Below, one piece after another: positions 22,853-32,642 of a stretch of DNA of 64,000 nt. How positions within the stretch are numbered: the stretch's first letter is position 1; every line of letters begins with the position of its first letter. The position numbers were made by a program, and so were the translations under genes. The stretch comes from DASYLJ01 sp964432595 (GTDB lineage: Bacteria; Desulfobacterota; Binatia; DP-6), in contig CAYSOF010000017.1 of NCBI GenBank assembly GCA_964432595.1, positions 62,001 to 126,000 on the forward strand. Direction: 5' to 3'. Under the pieces are notes generated by a model that worked only from the letters and a program-made list of their open reading frames with translations, searched no databases and was not told where the DNA came from.

Positions 22853-24991
22853 CTATTCAGGGTCCAGACGAAGGTCGCACCACGCGGCATACGTCGGCGG
22901 CGTCGCCTGCTTCGTCGGGGTGTCGACCTGTAGCGTGACGTCGACCGGGCGGCCGGCCCACGCGCTCAAGTCGACGTCGATCGGATGCCAAGCGCGGTCG
23001 TCGTTCTTGCGGAGGACGTCGACGGTGCGGTCGACGACCGTCGCCGGCGGTTCGCCGGCGGGCTCCACCGTGATCGTGAACGTGAACGACTGGCCGAGAT
23101 GCGCCCAGTGGTCCGGGTTGATGCCGAAGCTGCCGCGCAGGTGCGTCTGCGCCGTCGGCGTGACGCGGTAGCGAAGCGCCGTCGCCGTGTCGGCGGGCAG
23201 GCCGACGGCGGTCGCGCGGCAGAACGGCCACAGGACCTCGCGCACGAGATCGGTGCGCTCCGGCGACAGCGCCGGCCGGATCGTGCCGCCGTGGGCGAGC
23301 ACCACCTTCGCGTCGCCGAGACGCTCCCCGCCGAGCGCGCTGCCTCCCGGTGCGGGACGGCGCTCGAGCAGGAAGAACGACATGCCGAAGGGCTCGCCGC
23401 CGACCGCGCGCTTCAGCTCGTAGTGATCCACGAGATACGAGAAGAGCGGCGGATCGTACTCGCTCATGCGCGGGAAGTGCGCGACCTGCGTCGGCGTGTA
23501 GACGACGATGCCGTTGGGATGCCGCTCGAGCGCCGCGATGAAGTCGTCGCTGCGGCCCACGTCCGGCTCGGCCGGCCAGGTCACGTAGTAGCGGCTGAGG
23601 TTCGGACGGCCCGTCAGGTAGTTCACGCCCGGGTGGTACGGTAGCGACAGCAGGGGCACGTCCGGGGGCACGTCCGCCACGGCGTCGACCACCGCCTGCA
23701 ACCCGCGCCCCTGCGGGCCCGTCGCGTAGATCGTGCCGCGCGGCCCGGTCACCGGCACCGGGTTGGCGTGGACGAGCGCGATCGCGAGCCACGCTGCGAC
23801 GCCGAGCGCGATCGCCAGCACGACGCCGATCGCCGTGGCCACCACGGACCGCCACCGCCCGGCCGCCGCCCGGGCGCGTGTCGCGAGCAGCCCCATCAGC
23901 AGCAGCGTCGGCGGATACAGCACGAGCAGGTGGATCCAGTCGCGCGGCTTGTTGAACGCCAGGAGGAATCCGGCGGCGAGGAGCAGCAGGAGCGTCTCGC
24001 GCGGATCAATCGCCGTGCCGCGCATCCGCCGTGCGAGGGCGACGACCACGCTCGCGACCAGCACGATCCACGGCAGGTGGTAGACGACCCGGAGGAGCGC
24101 GTCGACGACCGGCGTCTGTTGGTACAGTGCGCTGCCCAGCAGGGGGAAGATCGCCACGTCGACGACGATGGTCGGCAGGTACGCGAACGGGTCCGCGCGC
24201 ACCGCCGCGTCCTGCGCCCAGAACGGCCACAGCGGCGGCAGGTCCTGGTACTTGCCGTAGGCGAAGCCCTGCAGCGGGTTCAGGATGGTCGCCCGCACCA
24301 GGTCGTCGAAGACGCCGCTGGCGACGGCGGCGGCGACCGCCGCGCCCAGCACGGCGAACGCCGGAATCGAGAACGTCGCCGCCGAGCGGATGCGCCGGCC
24401 GCGCGGCATACCGGCCAGCAACGCGAGCCCGATCGCGACCGACCCGAGCGCGCCCGAGTCCTGCTTCGTCAGCATCGCGCAGCCGGCGAGCAGCCCCGCG
24501 GCGACGAGCGGCGCGGAACGCGGCCGCACGAGCGCCTCGCCGGCGAGCCACACCGCCGCGAGCACGTAGGTCACGGCGAGCGACGAGTAGCTCACCATGT
24601 GCCAGTGCGGGTATGCCCACACGCGATAGCAGACGAACAGGACGACCAGCGCGAGCGCGCCGCGCCGCGTGCTCCACCAGCGCGCGATCAGGAAGACGAG
24701 CGCCGCCGTCACCGCGAACACGACCGCGCCGAACGTCCGTCCGACCATCCACGACGAGCCGAACACCGCGAACACCGCGGCGATCACGTAGTGCACGCCG
24801 GGAAACGCCGGATGCACGACGTCCGTGTACGGCAGCTTGCCGCGGAGCAGCTCGTCGGCGAACTGGTAGATCGCGCCTTCGTCGATCAGGTTGACCGCGA
24901 CGAGACGGAACGGCAGCTGGACGAGGAAGACGCCCAGCGCCACGCCGGCGGCGGCGAGGAGATCGCCGCGGCGGGAGCCCTCGTCGGTCAC
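22853..24991 (-). CDS. GT39-like polytopic glycosyltransferase with C-terminal beta-sandwich-like domain
   Basis: The 712-residue protein starts at GTG 24989-24991. The first periplasmic loop has VNLIDEGAIYQFADELL, then GKLPYTDVVHPAFPG, typical of GT39/ArnT-like GT-C enzymes in which an acidic residue near the start of loop 1 is catalytic. About eleven membrane segments follow. The last ~110 residues form a soluble domain (FGINPDHWAHLG, then DRAWHPIDVDLSAWAG) that resembles the accessory region of the phosphatase/sulfatase-fold proteins in this window. The start is directly next to the stop of the upstream radical SAM gene (TAG then GTG), so it is translationally coupled. It would transfer a sugar from a polyprenyl-phosphate donor in the periplasm. 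Confidence 0.72.
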   Translation of the reverse strand: MTDEGSRRGDLLAAAGVALGVFLVQLPFRLVAVNLIDEGAIYQFADELLRGKLPYTDVVHPAFPGVHYVIAAVFAVFGSSWMVGRTFGAVVFAVTAALVFLIARWWSTRRGALALVVLFVCYRVWAYPHWHMVSYSSLAVTYVLAAVWLAGEALVRPRSAPLVAAGLLAGCAMLTKQDSGALGSVAIGLALLAGMPRGRRIRSAATFSIPAFAVLGAAVAAAVASGVFDDLVRATILNPLQGFAYGKYQDLPPLWPFWAQDAAVRADPFAYLPTIVVDVAIFPLLGSALYQQTPVVDALLRVVYHLPWIVLVASVVVALARRMRGTAIDPRETLLLLLAAGFLLAFNKPRDWIHLLVLYPPTLLLMGLLATRARAAAGRWRSVVATAIGVVLAIALGVAAWLAIALVHANPVPVTGPRGTIYATGPQGRGLQAVVDAVADVPPDVPLLSLPYHPGVNYLTGRPNLSRYYVTWPAEPDVGRSDDFIAALERHPNGIVVYTPTQVAHFPRMSEYDPPLFSYLVDHYELKRAVGGEPFGMSFFLLERRPAPGGSALGGERLGDAKVVLAHGGTIRPALSPERTDLVREVLWPFCRATAVGLPADTATALRYRVTPTAQTHLRGSFGINPDHWAHLGQSFTFTITVEPAGEPPATVVDRTVDVLRKNDDRAWHPIDVDLSAWAGRPVDVTLQVDTPTKQATPPTYAAWCDLRLDPE

Positions 24992-26542
24992 CTAGGACGA
25001 CAGCGGCACGCCGCCGCGCTTCGGACGCCGCAGCCCGATCGCCGTCAGCATCTTCCGCTTCGTCTCGCCGAGGAACGTGTCCATCTTCGACGCCTCGCGA
25101 TCGGTCACCAGGTTCCACAGCAGCTTCAGCGGCCGCTTGGGATGCGTCAGCATGGACGTCAGGTAGAACGTGGCGACGATCCGGTACTTCAGCATCGTCA
25201 GACGGCGCGCCGAGATGTTCTCGCAGTAGTTGCGATCCTCGGTGAGCGACTTGTCGTGCACGAAGATCGGCGCCATCAGCGAGTGGTCATCCTGCGTGAG
25301 CCGTCCCTTGTCGACCAGATAGCGGTAGAGCTCGGTGCCCGGAATCGGGAAGAAGAACGCGCAGGCGATGTCGTCGACGCCGAGCTTGGCGAAGCGACGG
25401 ACGAGCGCGATGGTCTCGCGCACGTCCTCCTCGGTGTCGTGCGGGAAGCCGATCACGAGGAGCGCGGAGACGTTGAGCCCCGCCTTCGTCGAGACCTCGA
25501 CCGCGCGCATCAGGTCGTCGGTCTTCATCTTCTTCTTGATCAGCTTGCGCGTGCGCTCCGAGCCGCTCTCGGGCGCGTAGCACAGTGAGCGCCCGCCGGA
25601 GCGCATGAGCAGATCGGCCACCTCGGCGTCGACCACGTCGCAGCGCGTGCCGCTCGGCATCTGCCACATGATGCCGAGGTCGCGGCGGATGAGCTCGTTC
25701 GCGAACGCGACGACCCACTCCTTCTTGATGATCGCCGTGAGGTCCTGGAACGGGAAGTTCGTCGCGCCGTAGGTGCGCGCGTAGTAGGCGATCTCGTCGG
25801 CGACGTCGACCGGATCGCGCGCGTACCAGCGCGTGGTCCACATCTTCGGGCTCGAGCAGTACGTGCACGAGTACGGGCAGCCGCGGGTCGCCAGGATCGG
25901 CACGGTCTTGCCGAACTTGATACCGTGAACGAAGTTGTGCGCGTTGTACGTCTCGAGATCGAAGAGGTCCCACGCCGGCCACGGCAGCGAGTCGACCTCG
26001 CGGGTGCGCGACGCGCGCGGGTTCTGCACGATCTCGTCGCCGCGCCGCCAGCACAGCCCGGCGACCGCCGACGGGTCGAACTCCCGCGTCTCCAGGCCGG
26101 CGAACAGCGCGGTTGCGATCTCCTCGCCCTCGCCCAGCACGATGTAGTCGATCGGCGCCTGCGCCATCGAGTGCTCGGGCAGCCCCGTGAAGTGCTCGCC
26201 GCCGCACACGATCAGGACGTCGGGACGCGCCGCGCGGATCGCGCGGATCATCTCGCGCACCGCCGGCCAGCAGAACGTCCACATGTTGCCGATGCCGACG
26301 GCACGCGTGTCGGCGTCGATGCGCGCGACGATCTCGTCGTCGCGCAGCCCGAGCCGCACCACCCGCCCCTCGCGCGTCTCCTGCGTCGGCGCCTCGGCGA
26401 CCGCGTCGATGACCGACACCTGATGCCCCGCACGCCGGAGCGCGGCCGCGACGTACGCCAGGCCGAGCGGCGGCGCCGGACGCAGGGCGGTCAGCGCGGC
26501 CGGATTCAGGGCGACTGGTGGATGGATGAGCTGAATCTTCAC
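24992..26542 (-). CDS. B12-binding-domain-type radical SAM protein
   Basis: The 516-residue enzyme has an N-terminal cobalamin-binding-type domain (IQLIHPPVALN, PPLGLAYVAAALRRAGH, VLGEGEE) and a radical SAM core with CPYSCTYC. Family members include hopanoid methylases, the tetrapyrrole cyclase BchE and lipid cross-linking enzymes; I cannot say which this is. The start is GTG 26540-26542. It lies between the GT-C gene at 26588 (45 bp upstream) and the GT39-like gene, which begins at the base after its stop. Its place inside an operon of membrane glycosyltransferases suggests a lipid or lipid-linked sugar substrate. It differs clearly from the radical SAM protein at 6427-7938, so it is not a recent duplicate. 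Confidence 0.82.
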   Translation of the reverse strand: MKIQLIHPPVALNPAALTALRPAPPLGLAYVAAALRRAGHQVSVIDAVAEAPTQETREGRVVRLGLRDDEIVARIDADTRAVGIGNMWTFCWPAVREMIRAIRAARPDVLIVCGGEHFTGLPEHSMAQAPIDYIVLGEGEEIATALFAGLETREFDPSAVAGLCWRRGDEIVQNPRASRTREVDSLPWPAWDLFDLETYNAHNFVHGIKFGKTVPILATRGCPYSCTYCSSPKMWTTRWYARDPVDVADEIAYYARTYGATNFPFQDLTAIIKKEWVVAFANELIRRDLGIMWQMPSGTRCDVVDAEVADLLMRSGGRSLCYAPESGSERTRKLIKKKMKTDDLMRAVEVSTKAGLNVSALLVIGFPHDTEEDVRETIALVRRFAKLGVDDIACAFFFPIPGTELYRYLVDKGRLTQDDHSLMAPIFVHDKSLTEDRNYCENISARRLTMLKYRIVATFYLTSMLTHPKRPLKLLWNLVTDREASKMDTFLGETKRKMLTAIGLRRPKRGGVPLSS

Positions 26543-26587
26543 CGGACCGATCCGTTCGGAAGTCGTCCCACAGCGCTCCGGACGGTG

Positions 26588-28141
26588 TCAAGGTACCGCA
26601 CGCTCGAGAACGGTCCAGCCCTCGAGTCCCGGCACCTGCACAGGCGTCGCGTACTCCGGCGTCCGCCCGTTCGGCGGCGGCAGCAGCGTGAACGCATGGC
26701 GCGGCGGTCGATGGGCGAGCCAGCGCGCGCCCGGCGGCAGCGTTCCGCGCCATTGCGCGTCGCCGATCGGCACGCCGGCGAGATCGCGGTTCCACGCGCC
26801 GATCTCGTTGTTCCAGACCCGGCCGTCGGCGAGCAGACTCGCCAGCGGATTCCATGGCAGCAGCACGGCGCCGGGATGCGCCCGCGCGAAGGCGAACGCC
26901 TGCTCCTGTGGATTCGCGCTCCAGGCGCGCAGCCGCGCGACCGCGGGTGACACCTGTGCGCGCGCGAGCGGATTCGCGACCCACGTGGCGGGCAGCGCGA
27001 CCACCAGTCCGAGCAGCAGGAGACGCCCGACGACGCTCGCGGAGGCCGCGAGGCGTGCCAGGCCGCAGACGACGGCGCCGGCCAGGAAGTAGTTCGTCAC
27101 GCTGTGCGTGTTGAGGTAGCCGCCGACCTTGGCGCCGCCGAGGACGGCCATCGGCGCCCCGAGCAGCCCCACCAGGACCAGCAGGGCCCAGCGGTGCGTC
27201 TCGAGCCATCGGGCGTCGCGCGCGCCGGCGCCGGCGATCGCCGCCAGCAGCAGGAGCGTCCACCGCGCCTGATCGACCAGCAAGTGGAACGAGCGCACCG
27301 CGGCGGGCCATTTGCCCTGCGTGGCCTCGTCGTACCAGGGCATGCGGCCGGGCAGCGTCACCATGTTGAACCAGAGGTCGGCGATCCCGAAGCGCGCCAG
27401 CAGGATCGCCGTGAGGACGACGCCGATGCCGGCGAGCCATCCGACCCACGCGACGGCCGTGCGCCGCCCGTCGACGAGCCACAGCCAGAGCGGGATCGCG
27501 ACGACGAGGGGCACGCTCGTCTGCTTCGCCCACACGGCCAGCGCGGCGCAGAGCGCGGAGAGCGCCAGCGCGTGCGCCGCCGGCGGCGTCGTGCGGCGCA
27601 CGAGCGGCGCGCACGCCAGCGCGGACAGGCCGAGCGCCGGGGCGTCCGCGTGGATCGTCAGCGCCGAGAACAGCAGGCCGGGATCCCAGAGCACGAGGAA
27701 GCCGAAGAGGACGCCCGTGGTCGCGACGATTCGCCCCGGGACGCCGGCCGCCGCGAGACAGAGCAGCATCGGCGTGAAGAACCACAGCGCGTTGGTGGCG
27801 AGCGCGATCGCGAGCACGCCCGACGGGGTCCCGGCGAGTGCCACGGGAAGGAACGCCACCGCGGCGATCGGCCCGTACATGAAATCGATGATCGGGACGC
27901 CGGTGGGCCCCGCGTAGATCGGCACGCCGCGCGCGAGCGCCAGCGCCGGCACGGTGCGCGACGCGCACATGTCGTCCTCGAGCACGCGCACGAGCTCCGG
28001 CAGGCTCTCGACGACGAGCACCGCGAGCGCCGGCGGCGTGACGGCGAGCACGACGCGATCGAGCGCCGGCAGGTCGCCGCGGCGCCACGCCAGCGCCAAG
28101 CCGCCGACGAGGCCGATCGCGAGGACCACGCCGAGCGTCAC
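26588..28141 (-). CDS. GT-C-like polytopic membrane protein
   Basis: The 517-residue protein has about eleven hydrophobic segments, and its first loop carries VPIYAGPTGVPIIDFMYGPI, an acidic loop motif of the kind seen in GT39/GT87-type transferases. The C-terminal part (from about residue 400) is soluble and ends GLEGWTVLERAVP. The GTG start (28139-28141) overlaps the TGA of the upstream membrane protein as GTGA, so the frame must begin there; the open frame further upstream is antisense-like and runs inside the neighbour. It is in one operon with three other genes (30207 to 22853). It is probably a lipid-linked-sugar-dependent glycosyltransferase, assigned by topology. Confidence 0.62.
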   Translation of the reverse strand: MTLGVVLAIGLVGGLALAWRRGDLPALDRVVLAVTPPALAVLVVESLPELVRVLEDDMCASRTVPALALARGVPIYAGPTGVPIIDFMYGPIAAVAFLPVALAGTPSGVLAIALATNALWFFTPMLLCLAAAGVPGRIVATTGVLFGFLVLWDPGLLFSALTIHADAPALGLSALACAPLVRRTTPPAAHALALSALCAALAVWAKQTSVPLVVAIPLWLWLVDGRRTAVAWVGWLAGIGVVLTAILLARFGIADLWFNMVTLPGRMPWYDEATQGKWPAAVRSFHLLVDQARWTLLLLAAIAGAGARDARWLETHRWALLVLVGLLGAPMAVLGGAKVGGYLNTHSVTNYFLAGAVVCGLARLAASASVVGRLLLLGLVVALPATWVANPLARAQVSPAVARLRAWSANPQEQAFAFARAHPGAVLLPWNPLASLLADGRVWNNEIGAWNRDLAGVPIGDAQWRGTLPPGARWLAHRPPRHAFTLLPPPNGRTPEYATPVQVPGLEGWTVLERAVP

Positions 28142-30207
28142 GCGCCCCCTCGCGTCGGGCACGCGTCGGCCGTCGCCGGGATCGTGTGCAGCGTGAGCCG
28201 TTCGCCGTCGAGCGCGCGCGGCAGATCGAGCCGCTCGCCCGTCGGGGCGAGCACGAGACGGACGCCGTAGCGCGCGCCCAGCGCCACCCACTCCGCGCAC
28301 GTCCGGGCGCGCCACGCGGCGAGCCAGACCTCCGACGTCGGCCGCAGCGTGCCGTCGGGACCGAGCAGCGGGCGCAGCGTCTCGGGACGCGCGTAGTCGA
28401 CGCCGAAGAAGTCGCGCACCATCACGCCGAGCGACGGCGCGAGCGACGGCATGTACGTCATCGTGAGCAGCGTGACGCCGTCGATCAGGACCGGATGCCC
28501 CGTCTTCGGCTGCAGCTGCGTCGGCGGCCACAGCGGCGTCAGCAGCAGCTCGTCGCGGCCGGCGTTCGCGTCGAGCCACGCCGCCAGCCGCGCTTCCTCG
28601 GGCGAGATACGCTCGCTGCCCTGGTCCCACCCGTTCGCGACGTGCGGGCCGCGCACCGCGACGAGCGCGGCGACAACGCACGCGGCCGCCGCGACCGGCT
28701 CGATCGCCGGCAGGCGCACGCGCGCGGCGACGGCGGCGGCGCCGAGCCCGATGCCGGCCCCGAAGATCCACCAGGCCGGATCGTCCTGCACGAGCCGCAG
28801 CACGAGCAGCGCGACGAGGAGCGCCAGCGTGCCCGCGGCGACGACGGGGCGGCGCGCCGGATCCGCGGCCCACCACTCGAGCCCGAGCCAGACGCCCCAG
28901 ACGAACGCGACGAAGTTCGAGTACACCGCGACGCGATCGAGCAGGAGCCCCGCCACCAGGAGCAGCGGCAGCAGCGCGAGCACGACCCTGCCCGCGGGAC
29001 GCCGCGCCGGCACGAGCCCCGCGACGGCGCGGACGAGCGCCGCGACCGTGAGCGGCAGGAGCAGCAGCACCGGCACGTGCGCGAAGCGTCCGGGCATCGT
29101 CGACAGGACGGCGATCGGCAGCTCGCCGACGGCCTGGACGATGCGCGTGCCGAAGACGAGCGCCCAGGCGATCGCGCCGAGCGCCACGAGCCAGGCGCAC
29201 GCGACGCGATCGAAGGTGCGGTCGTCGTCCGCGTCCCGTCGCGGCCACAGGAGCAACGTCGCCAGCACCACGAAGCCGACGGGGCTCAGCAGGTACGCCG
29301 GCGTCAGCACGCGGATCGGCAGCCGGTGCGGATCGGTCGTCGACATGAAGCTGCGCAGGATCGTCTCGCCGTCCGCCGTCGCATCGTAGGGCGGGACGGG
29401 CTGCACGTCGGGCGCATGGAGCCGCATCGCCAGCAGCATGACGCCGACGCCGGCCAGGCCGACGGCCGCGCTCGCGAGCACGCGGCCCCACGGCCGTCCG
29501 CGATGACCGGACGCGAGCAGGAACGCCGCACCCCACGGCCCGACGACGAGCGACATCGCCGCATGGATCGCGGGCAGCAGGCCCAGCAGCAGGCCGCCGA
29601 GCCGCCAGCAGCCCGCGAGCAGGAGCGCCGGGACGAGCACCGCCGCGTGGATGCCGAAGTGGCCGCTGCTCCAGAAGCTCGGGAAGACCCAGAGCAGATA
29701 CACGCCGATGAATCGGCACGTCCCCTCGGACAGCGTCAGCACGGCCGCCAGGTGCCCCCACATCGGCCGCCGCACGAGGACGAGCGTCGCCACGAACGGG
29801 ACCCAGGTGCTGGCGAAGAGGAACAGCAGGTTCCGGACGACGGAGATGCGCCACACGCCGGGGTGGAGCCACCACTCGAGCGCGGCGAGCTGGTAGTTGA
29901 GCCCGGGAACCCGCTCCATCAGGACCGCCAGCGGATGCCCCGCGGGGTAGCGGACGGCGCCGGTCATGATCTGGGCGGGCACCGTCGCCTCGTCGAGGAC
30001 GGGCCCCTCGAGCACGACGTGCAGGATCGCGTACGCCGCCCAGGGGACCGCGCCCGCGAGGAGCATGCGCCCGAGCGGCACGTCCGCCCCCCCGGACCAT
30101 GCGAGGCGCCGGAGCGTCGGCGTGGCGCGTGTCTCGTCTCCGGCGGCCAGGATCGGCGATATTTCGCTGCTGCCCCGCACGCCGTCAAGCGATGGAACAC
30201 ACAGCAC
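28138..30207 (-). CDS. Polytopic membrane protein, GT-C-like
   Basis: The protein has up to 689 residues with about twelve membrane segments and a soluble C-terminal end (TPTGERLDLPRALDG). The first loop has LEGPVLDEATVPAQIMTGAV, with acidic residues close to the membrane as in GT-C enzymes. The start is uncertain: GTG 30207 is the longest, GTG 30180 and ATG 30066 (MLLAGAVPWAAY) are good alternatives, and the last begins right at the first hydrophobic segment. It heads the four-gene minus-strand operon and is divergent from the GT9 operon. It ends with a GTGA overlap into the next gene. I do not recognise a specific family. Confidence 0.62.
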   Translation of the reverse strand: MLCVPSLDGVRGSSEISPILAAGDETRATPTLRRLAWSGGADVPLGRMLLAGAVPWAAYAILHVVLEGPVLDEATVPAQIMTGAVRYPAGHPLAVLMERVPGLNYQLAALEWWLHPGVWRISVVRNLLFLFASTWVPFVATLVLVRRPMWGHLAAVLTLSEGTCRFIGVYLLWVFPSFWSSGHFGIHAAVLVPALLLAGCWRLGGLLLGLLPAIHAAMSLVVGPWGAAFLLASGHRGRPWGRVLASAAVGLAGVGVMLLAMRLHAPDVQPVPPYDATADGETILRSFMSTTDPHRLPIRVLTPAYLLSPVGFVVLATLLLWPRRDADDDRTFDRVACAWLVALGAIAWALVFGTRIVQAVGELPIAVLSTMPGRFAHVPVLLLLPLTVAALVRAVAGLVPARRPAGRVVLALLPLLLVAGLLLDRVAVYSNFVAFVWGVWLGLEWWAADPARRPVVAAGTLALLVALLVLRLVQDDPAWWIFGAGIGLGAAAVAARVRLPAIEPVAAAACVVAALVAVRGPHVANGWDQGSERISPEEARLAAWLDANAGRDELLLTPLWPPTQLQPKTGHPVLIDGVTLLTMTYMPSLAPSLGVMVRDFFGVDYARPETLRPLLGPDGTLRPTSEVWLAAWRARTCAEWVALGARYGVRLVLAPTGERLDLPRALDGERLTLHTIPATADACPTRGGA

Positions 30208-30214
30208 AATCGCG

Positions 30215-30244
30215 TTGACACCCCGTCGGATCGTGTGGAATTGT
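30215..30244 (+). promoter_or_regulatory. Candidate sigma-70 promoter for the GT9 operon
   Basis: A consensus TTGACA (30215-30220) is followed after 18 bp by AATTGT (30239-30244), a moderate -10. It lies about 95 bp upstream of the ATG of the first gene of the eight-gene plus-strand operon, in a locally less GC-rich patch. The -35 is the best in the window; the -10 is weak, so this is a candidate only. Confidence 0.35.
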
Positions 30245-30339
30245 CCGGGCCTGTTCGCAGCCCACGCCGTGGATGCGCGAGATCAGCCCTGCCTGAAGAC
30301 GCCGCGCGCCCGCCGCCGGCCGGTCCCACGGTCCCCCCG

Positions 30340-31608
30340 ATGAACCTCAACTACGCGCGCTACGTCGACAAATGGGTCGGGCTGATCCTCTGCCTGATCT
30401 TCTTCGCCATCGAGCGCGCGACGCGCGGCCTGACGGGGCGCCGGATCCCGTCGCTCCTCGCCACCACGCCGCCGCGCGACGACGAGCCGCCGCCGCAGCC
30501 CCGCCGCATCCTCGGCATGAAGTTCTACGGGCTCGGCAACGCCGTCATGCTGATCCCGGTGCTCGAGGCGGTGCGCCGCCGCCACCCCGGCGTCGAGATC
30601 GACTTCCTCACGCTGCCCGGCAACGTCTCGCTGCTGGAGCGCAGCGGCGTCTGTACGCGGGTGCTGTCGGTCGACGTGTCGAGCGCCGGCCGCTTCGTCT
30701 CGAGCTTCTTCGCCATGCTGCGCGACGTCCGCGCGCGGCGGTACGACACCGTCCTCGACTTCGAGCAGTTCGTGAAGGTGTCGACGGTCATCGCGTACCT
30801 CTCCGGCGCGCGCGAGCGCATCGGCTTCAACACCGACGGCCAGCGCCGCGGCTTCGCGTACACGACCCGCGTCGTCTACACCGACAGCGACCACATGACC
30901 GGCATCTTCGCGCGGCTGACACGGCCGCTCGGCGTCGAAGGCCCCCTGCCCGACGTGCTGCTGCCGCTCACCGACGACGAGCGCCGGAAGGCGCGCGAGT
31001 TCCTGGCGAGCCACGGCGTCCAGCCCGGGCACGTGCCGGTCGTCGCCATGCACCTCGGCATCGGCATGAACTTCTACCGCGTGCCGCTGAAGCGCTGGAA
31101 TCCGGCCAACTTCGCCGCCGTCGGCGACGCGCTGGTCGAGCGTCACGGCGCCGCCGTGCTGTTCACCGGCCAGGGCGCCGAGGAGCGCGGCCTCATCGCC
31201 ACGACGCGCGCCCGCATGCGCCACCGGACGATCGACGCGTGCGACCAGTTCAACGTCACCGAGCTGGCCGCCTTGCTCTCCCAGTGTCACTTCGTCGTCT
31301 CGAACGACACGTCCGTGATGCACCTGGCCGGTCTCGTCGGCACGCCGGTGGTCGCCGTCTTCGGGCCGACCGCGCCGCTGCACTACGGGCCGCGCGGCAA
31401 GCACGACCTGGTGCTCTACCGTGACCTCTACTGCAGCCCGTGCCTCACCAACTACAACCTGAAGGTCAGCCGATGCCTCGATCCGGTCTGCATGCGCGGC
31501 ATCGGCCCCGAGATGGTGCTCTCGGCCATCGCCACCAACTATCTCGACGAGAACGCCGCGCACCGCGACTGGCTGCTCGGGCGCGCGCGCGCCGCCAGCG
31601 CCGCCTGA
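30340..31608 (+). CDS. GT9 family glycosyltransferase (heptosyltransferase-like)
   Basis: The 422-residue protein starts with a hydrophobic segment (VGLILCLIFFAIERATRG) not usual in soluble GT9 enzymes, then a GT-B fold: RRILGMKFYGLGNAVMLIPV is the family start, and SNDTSVMHLAGLVGTPVVAV is the GT9 signature near the C-terminus. A cysteine-rich stretch (LYCSPCLTNYN, SRCLDPVCM) follows, also seen in other GT9 proteins. Heptosyltransferases add ADP-heptose to LPS inner core; the gene therefore hints at a Gram-negative envelope, though GT9 members use other donors too. ATG 30340 has no strong ribosome site. It heads the operon with the epimerase gene 4 bp downstream. Confidence 0.82.
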   Translation: MNLNYARYVDKWVGLILCLIFFAIERATRGLTGRRIPSLLATTPPRDDEPPPQPRRILGMKFYGLGNAVMLIPVLEAVRRRHPGVEIDFLTLPGNVSLLERSGVCTRVLSVDVSSAGRFVSSFFAMLRDVRARRYDTVLDFEQFVKVSTVIAYLSGARERIGFNTDGQRRGFAYTTRVVYTDSDHMTGIFARLTRPLGVEGPLPDVLLPLTDDERRKAREFLASHGVQPGHVPVVAMHLGIGMNFYRVPLKRWNPANFAAVGDALVERHGAAVLFTGQGAEERGLIATTRARMRHRTIDACDQFNVTELAALLSQCHFVVSNDTSVMHLAGLVGTPVVAVFGPTAPLHYGPRGKHDLVLYRDLYCSPCLTNYNLKVSRCLDPVCMRGIGPEMVLSAIATNYLDENAAHRDWLLGRARAASAA

Positions 31609-31612
31609 CCGC

Positions 31613-32635
31613 ATGACGGTACTGGTCACCGGAAGCTCGGGGCTGCTCGGCGGCTGCCTCGTCGAGCGCCTGCGGGAGCGCGGCACGCCGATGCGGCTCG
31701 CCGACATGGAGCCGCCGATGGACCCGCCGCCGCCGGGCGCCGCGTTCCAGCGCGTCGACCTGCGCGACCGCGACGCCGTGATGGCCGCGTGCCGCGGCGT
31801 CGACGTCGTCTACAACCTGGCCGCCGGCCAGCGCATGAAGCCGCAGTTCAGCGCGATGTCGGAGCAGGCGATCTTCGACATGAACCTCGCGATCGTGCGC
31901 AACGTCCTCGACGGCGCGCGCGCCGCCGGCGTGCGCAAGGTGGTCCACATCTCGAGCTCCGGCGTCTACGGCATCCCGCGCACCGTGCCCGTCGGCGAGG
32001 ACCATCCGCAGGAACCGCTCGGCGCGTACGGCCACAGCAAGATCGCCGCCGAGACGCTCTGCCGCCAGGCCGTCGCGGACGGGCTCGACGTGACGATGTT
32101 CCGGCCGATGAGCCTCTTCGGTCCGGGCATGACGGGCGTCTTCGCGATGCTGTTCGAGTGGGTCCGCCTCGGGAAGAACGTCTACTTCCTCGGCTGGGGA
32201 CGAAACCGCGTGCAGATGGTGAGCGCGTGGGACGTCGCCGACGCGTGCCTGCTCGCGGCCGAACGGCCCGAGAGCCGCGGCGCCGTGCTGAACCTGGGCT
32301 CGGGCGACGTGCCGTCGGTCCGCGATCAGGTGGCCGCGCTCATCGCGCACGCCGGCACCGGGTCGCGCATCGTGCCGATCCCGGCGGCGGTCGTGCGCAA
32401 CGCCGGCCGCGTGCTGAACCTCGTCAAGATGTCGCCGATCGTCCCCGAGCACTACCTGCTCGCCGACTCGAACTTCATCCTCGACATCGGCGCGGCGCGG
32501 CGCGTGCTCGGCTGGGAGCCCCGCTACTCGAACGTCCAGCTCCTGATCGACGCCTACGACTGGTACGTCGCGAACTGGCAGCGCGCCCGCACCGAGCCCG
32601 GGCTCGTGCTGCGCCTGCTGAACGCACTGTCGTAG
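31613..32635 (+). CDS. NAD-dependent sugar epimerase/dehydratase (extended SDR)
   Basis: The 340-residue extended short-chain dehydrogenase has a dinucleotide motif TGSSGLLGG near the N-terminus, the catalytic pair YGHSK, and a downstream Ser of the triad (HISSSGVYG). The MxLFGPGM block places it with nucleotide-sugar epimerases or 3-beta-hydroxysteroid-type dehydrogenases. The precise substrate is not clear: an NDP-sugar is likely from context, a lipid-linked sugar possible. ATG 31613 is 4 bp after the GT9 stop and its own end is 7 bp before the flippase-methyltransferase fusion, so it is an internal operon gene. Length fits the family. Confidence 0.82.
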   Translation: MTVLVTGSSGLLGGCLVERLRERGTPMRLADMEPPMDPPPPGAAFQRVDLRDRDAVMAACRGVDVVYNLAAGQRMKPQFSAMSEQAIFDMNLAIVRNVLDGARAAGVRKVVHISSSGVYGIPRTVPVGEDHPQEPLGAYGHSKIAAETLCRQAVADGLDVTMFRPMSLFGPGMTGVFAMLFEWVRLGKNVYFLGWGRNRVQMVSAWDVADACLLAAERPESRGAVLNLGSGDVPSVRDQVAALIAHAGTGSRIVPIPAAVVRNAGRVLNLVKMSPIVPEHYLLADSNFILDIGAARRVLGWEPRYSNVQLLIDAYDWYVANWQRARTEPGLVLRLLNALS

Positions 32636-32642
32636 GCGCCCG

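Noticed and set aside
28142..30100. Upstream extension of the membrane protein gene that ends at 26588
   Set aside because: The extension lies inside the upstream gene in another frame; the GTGA overlap at 28138-28141 gives the natural start.
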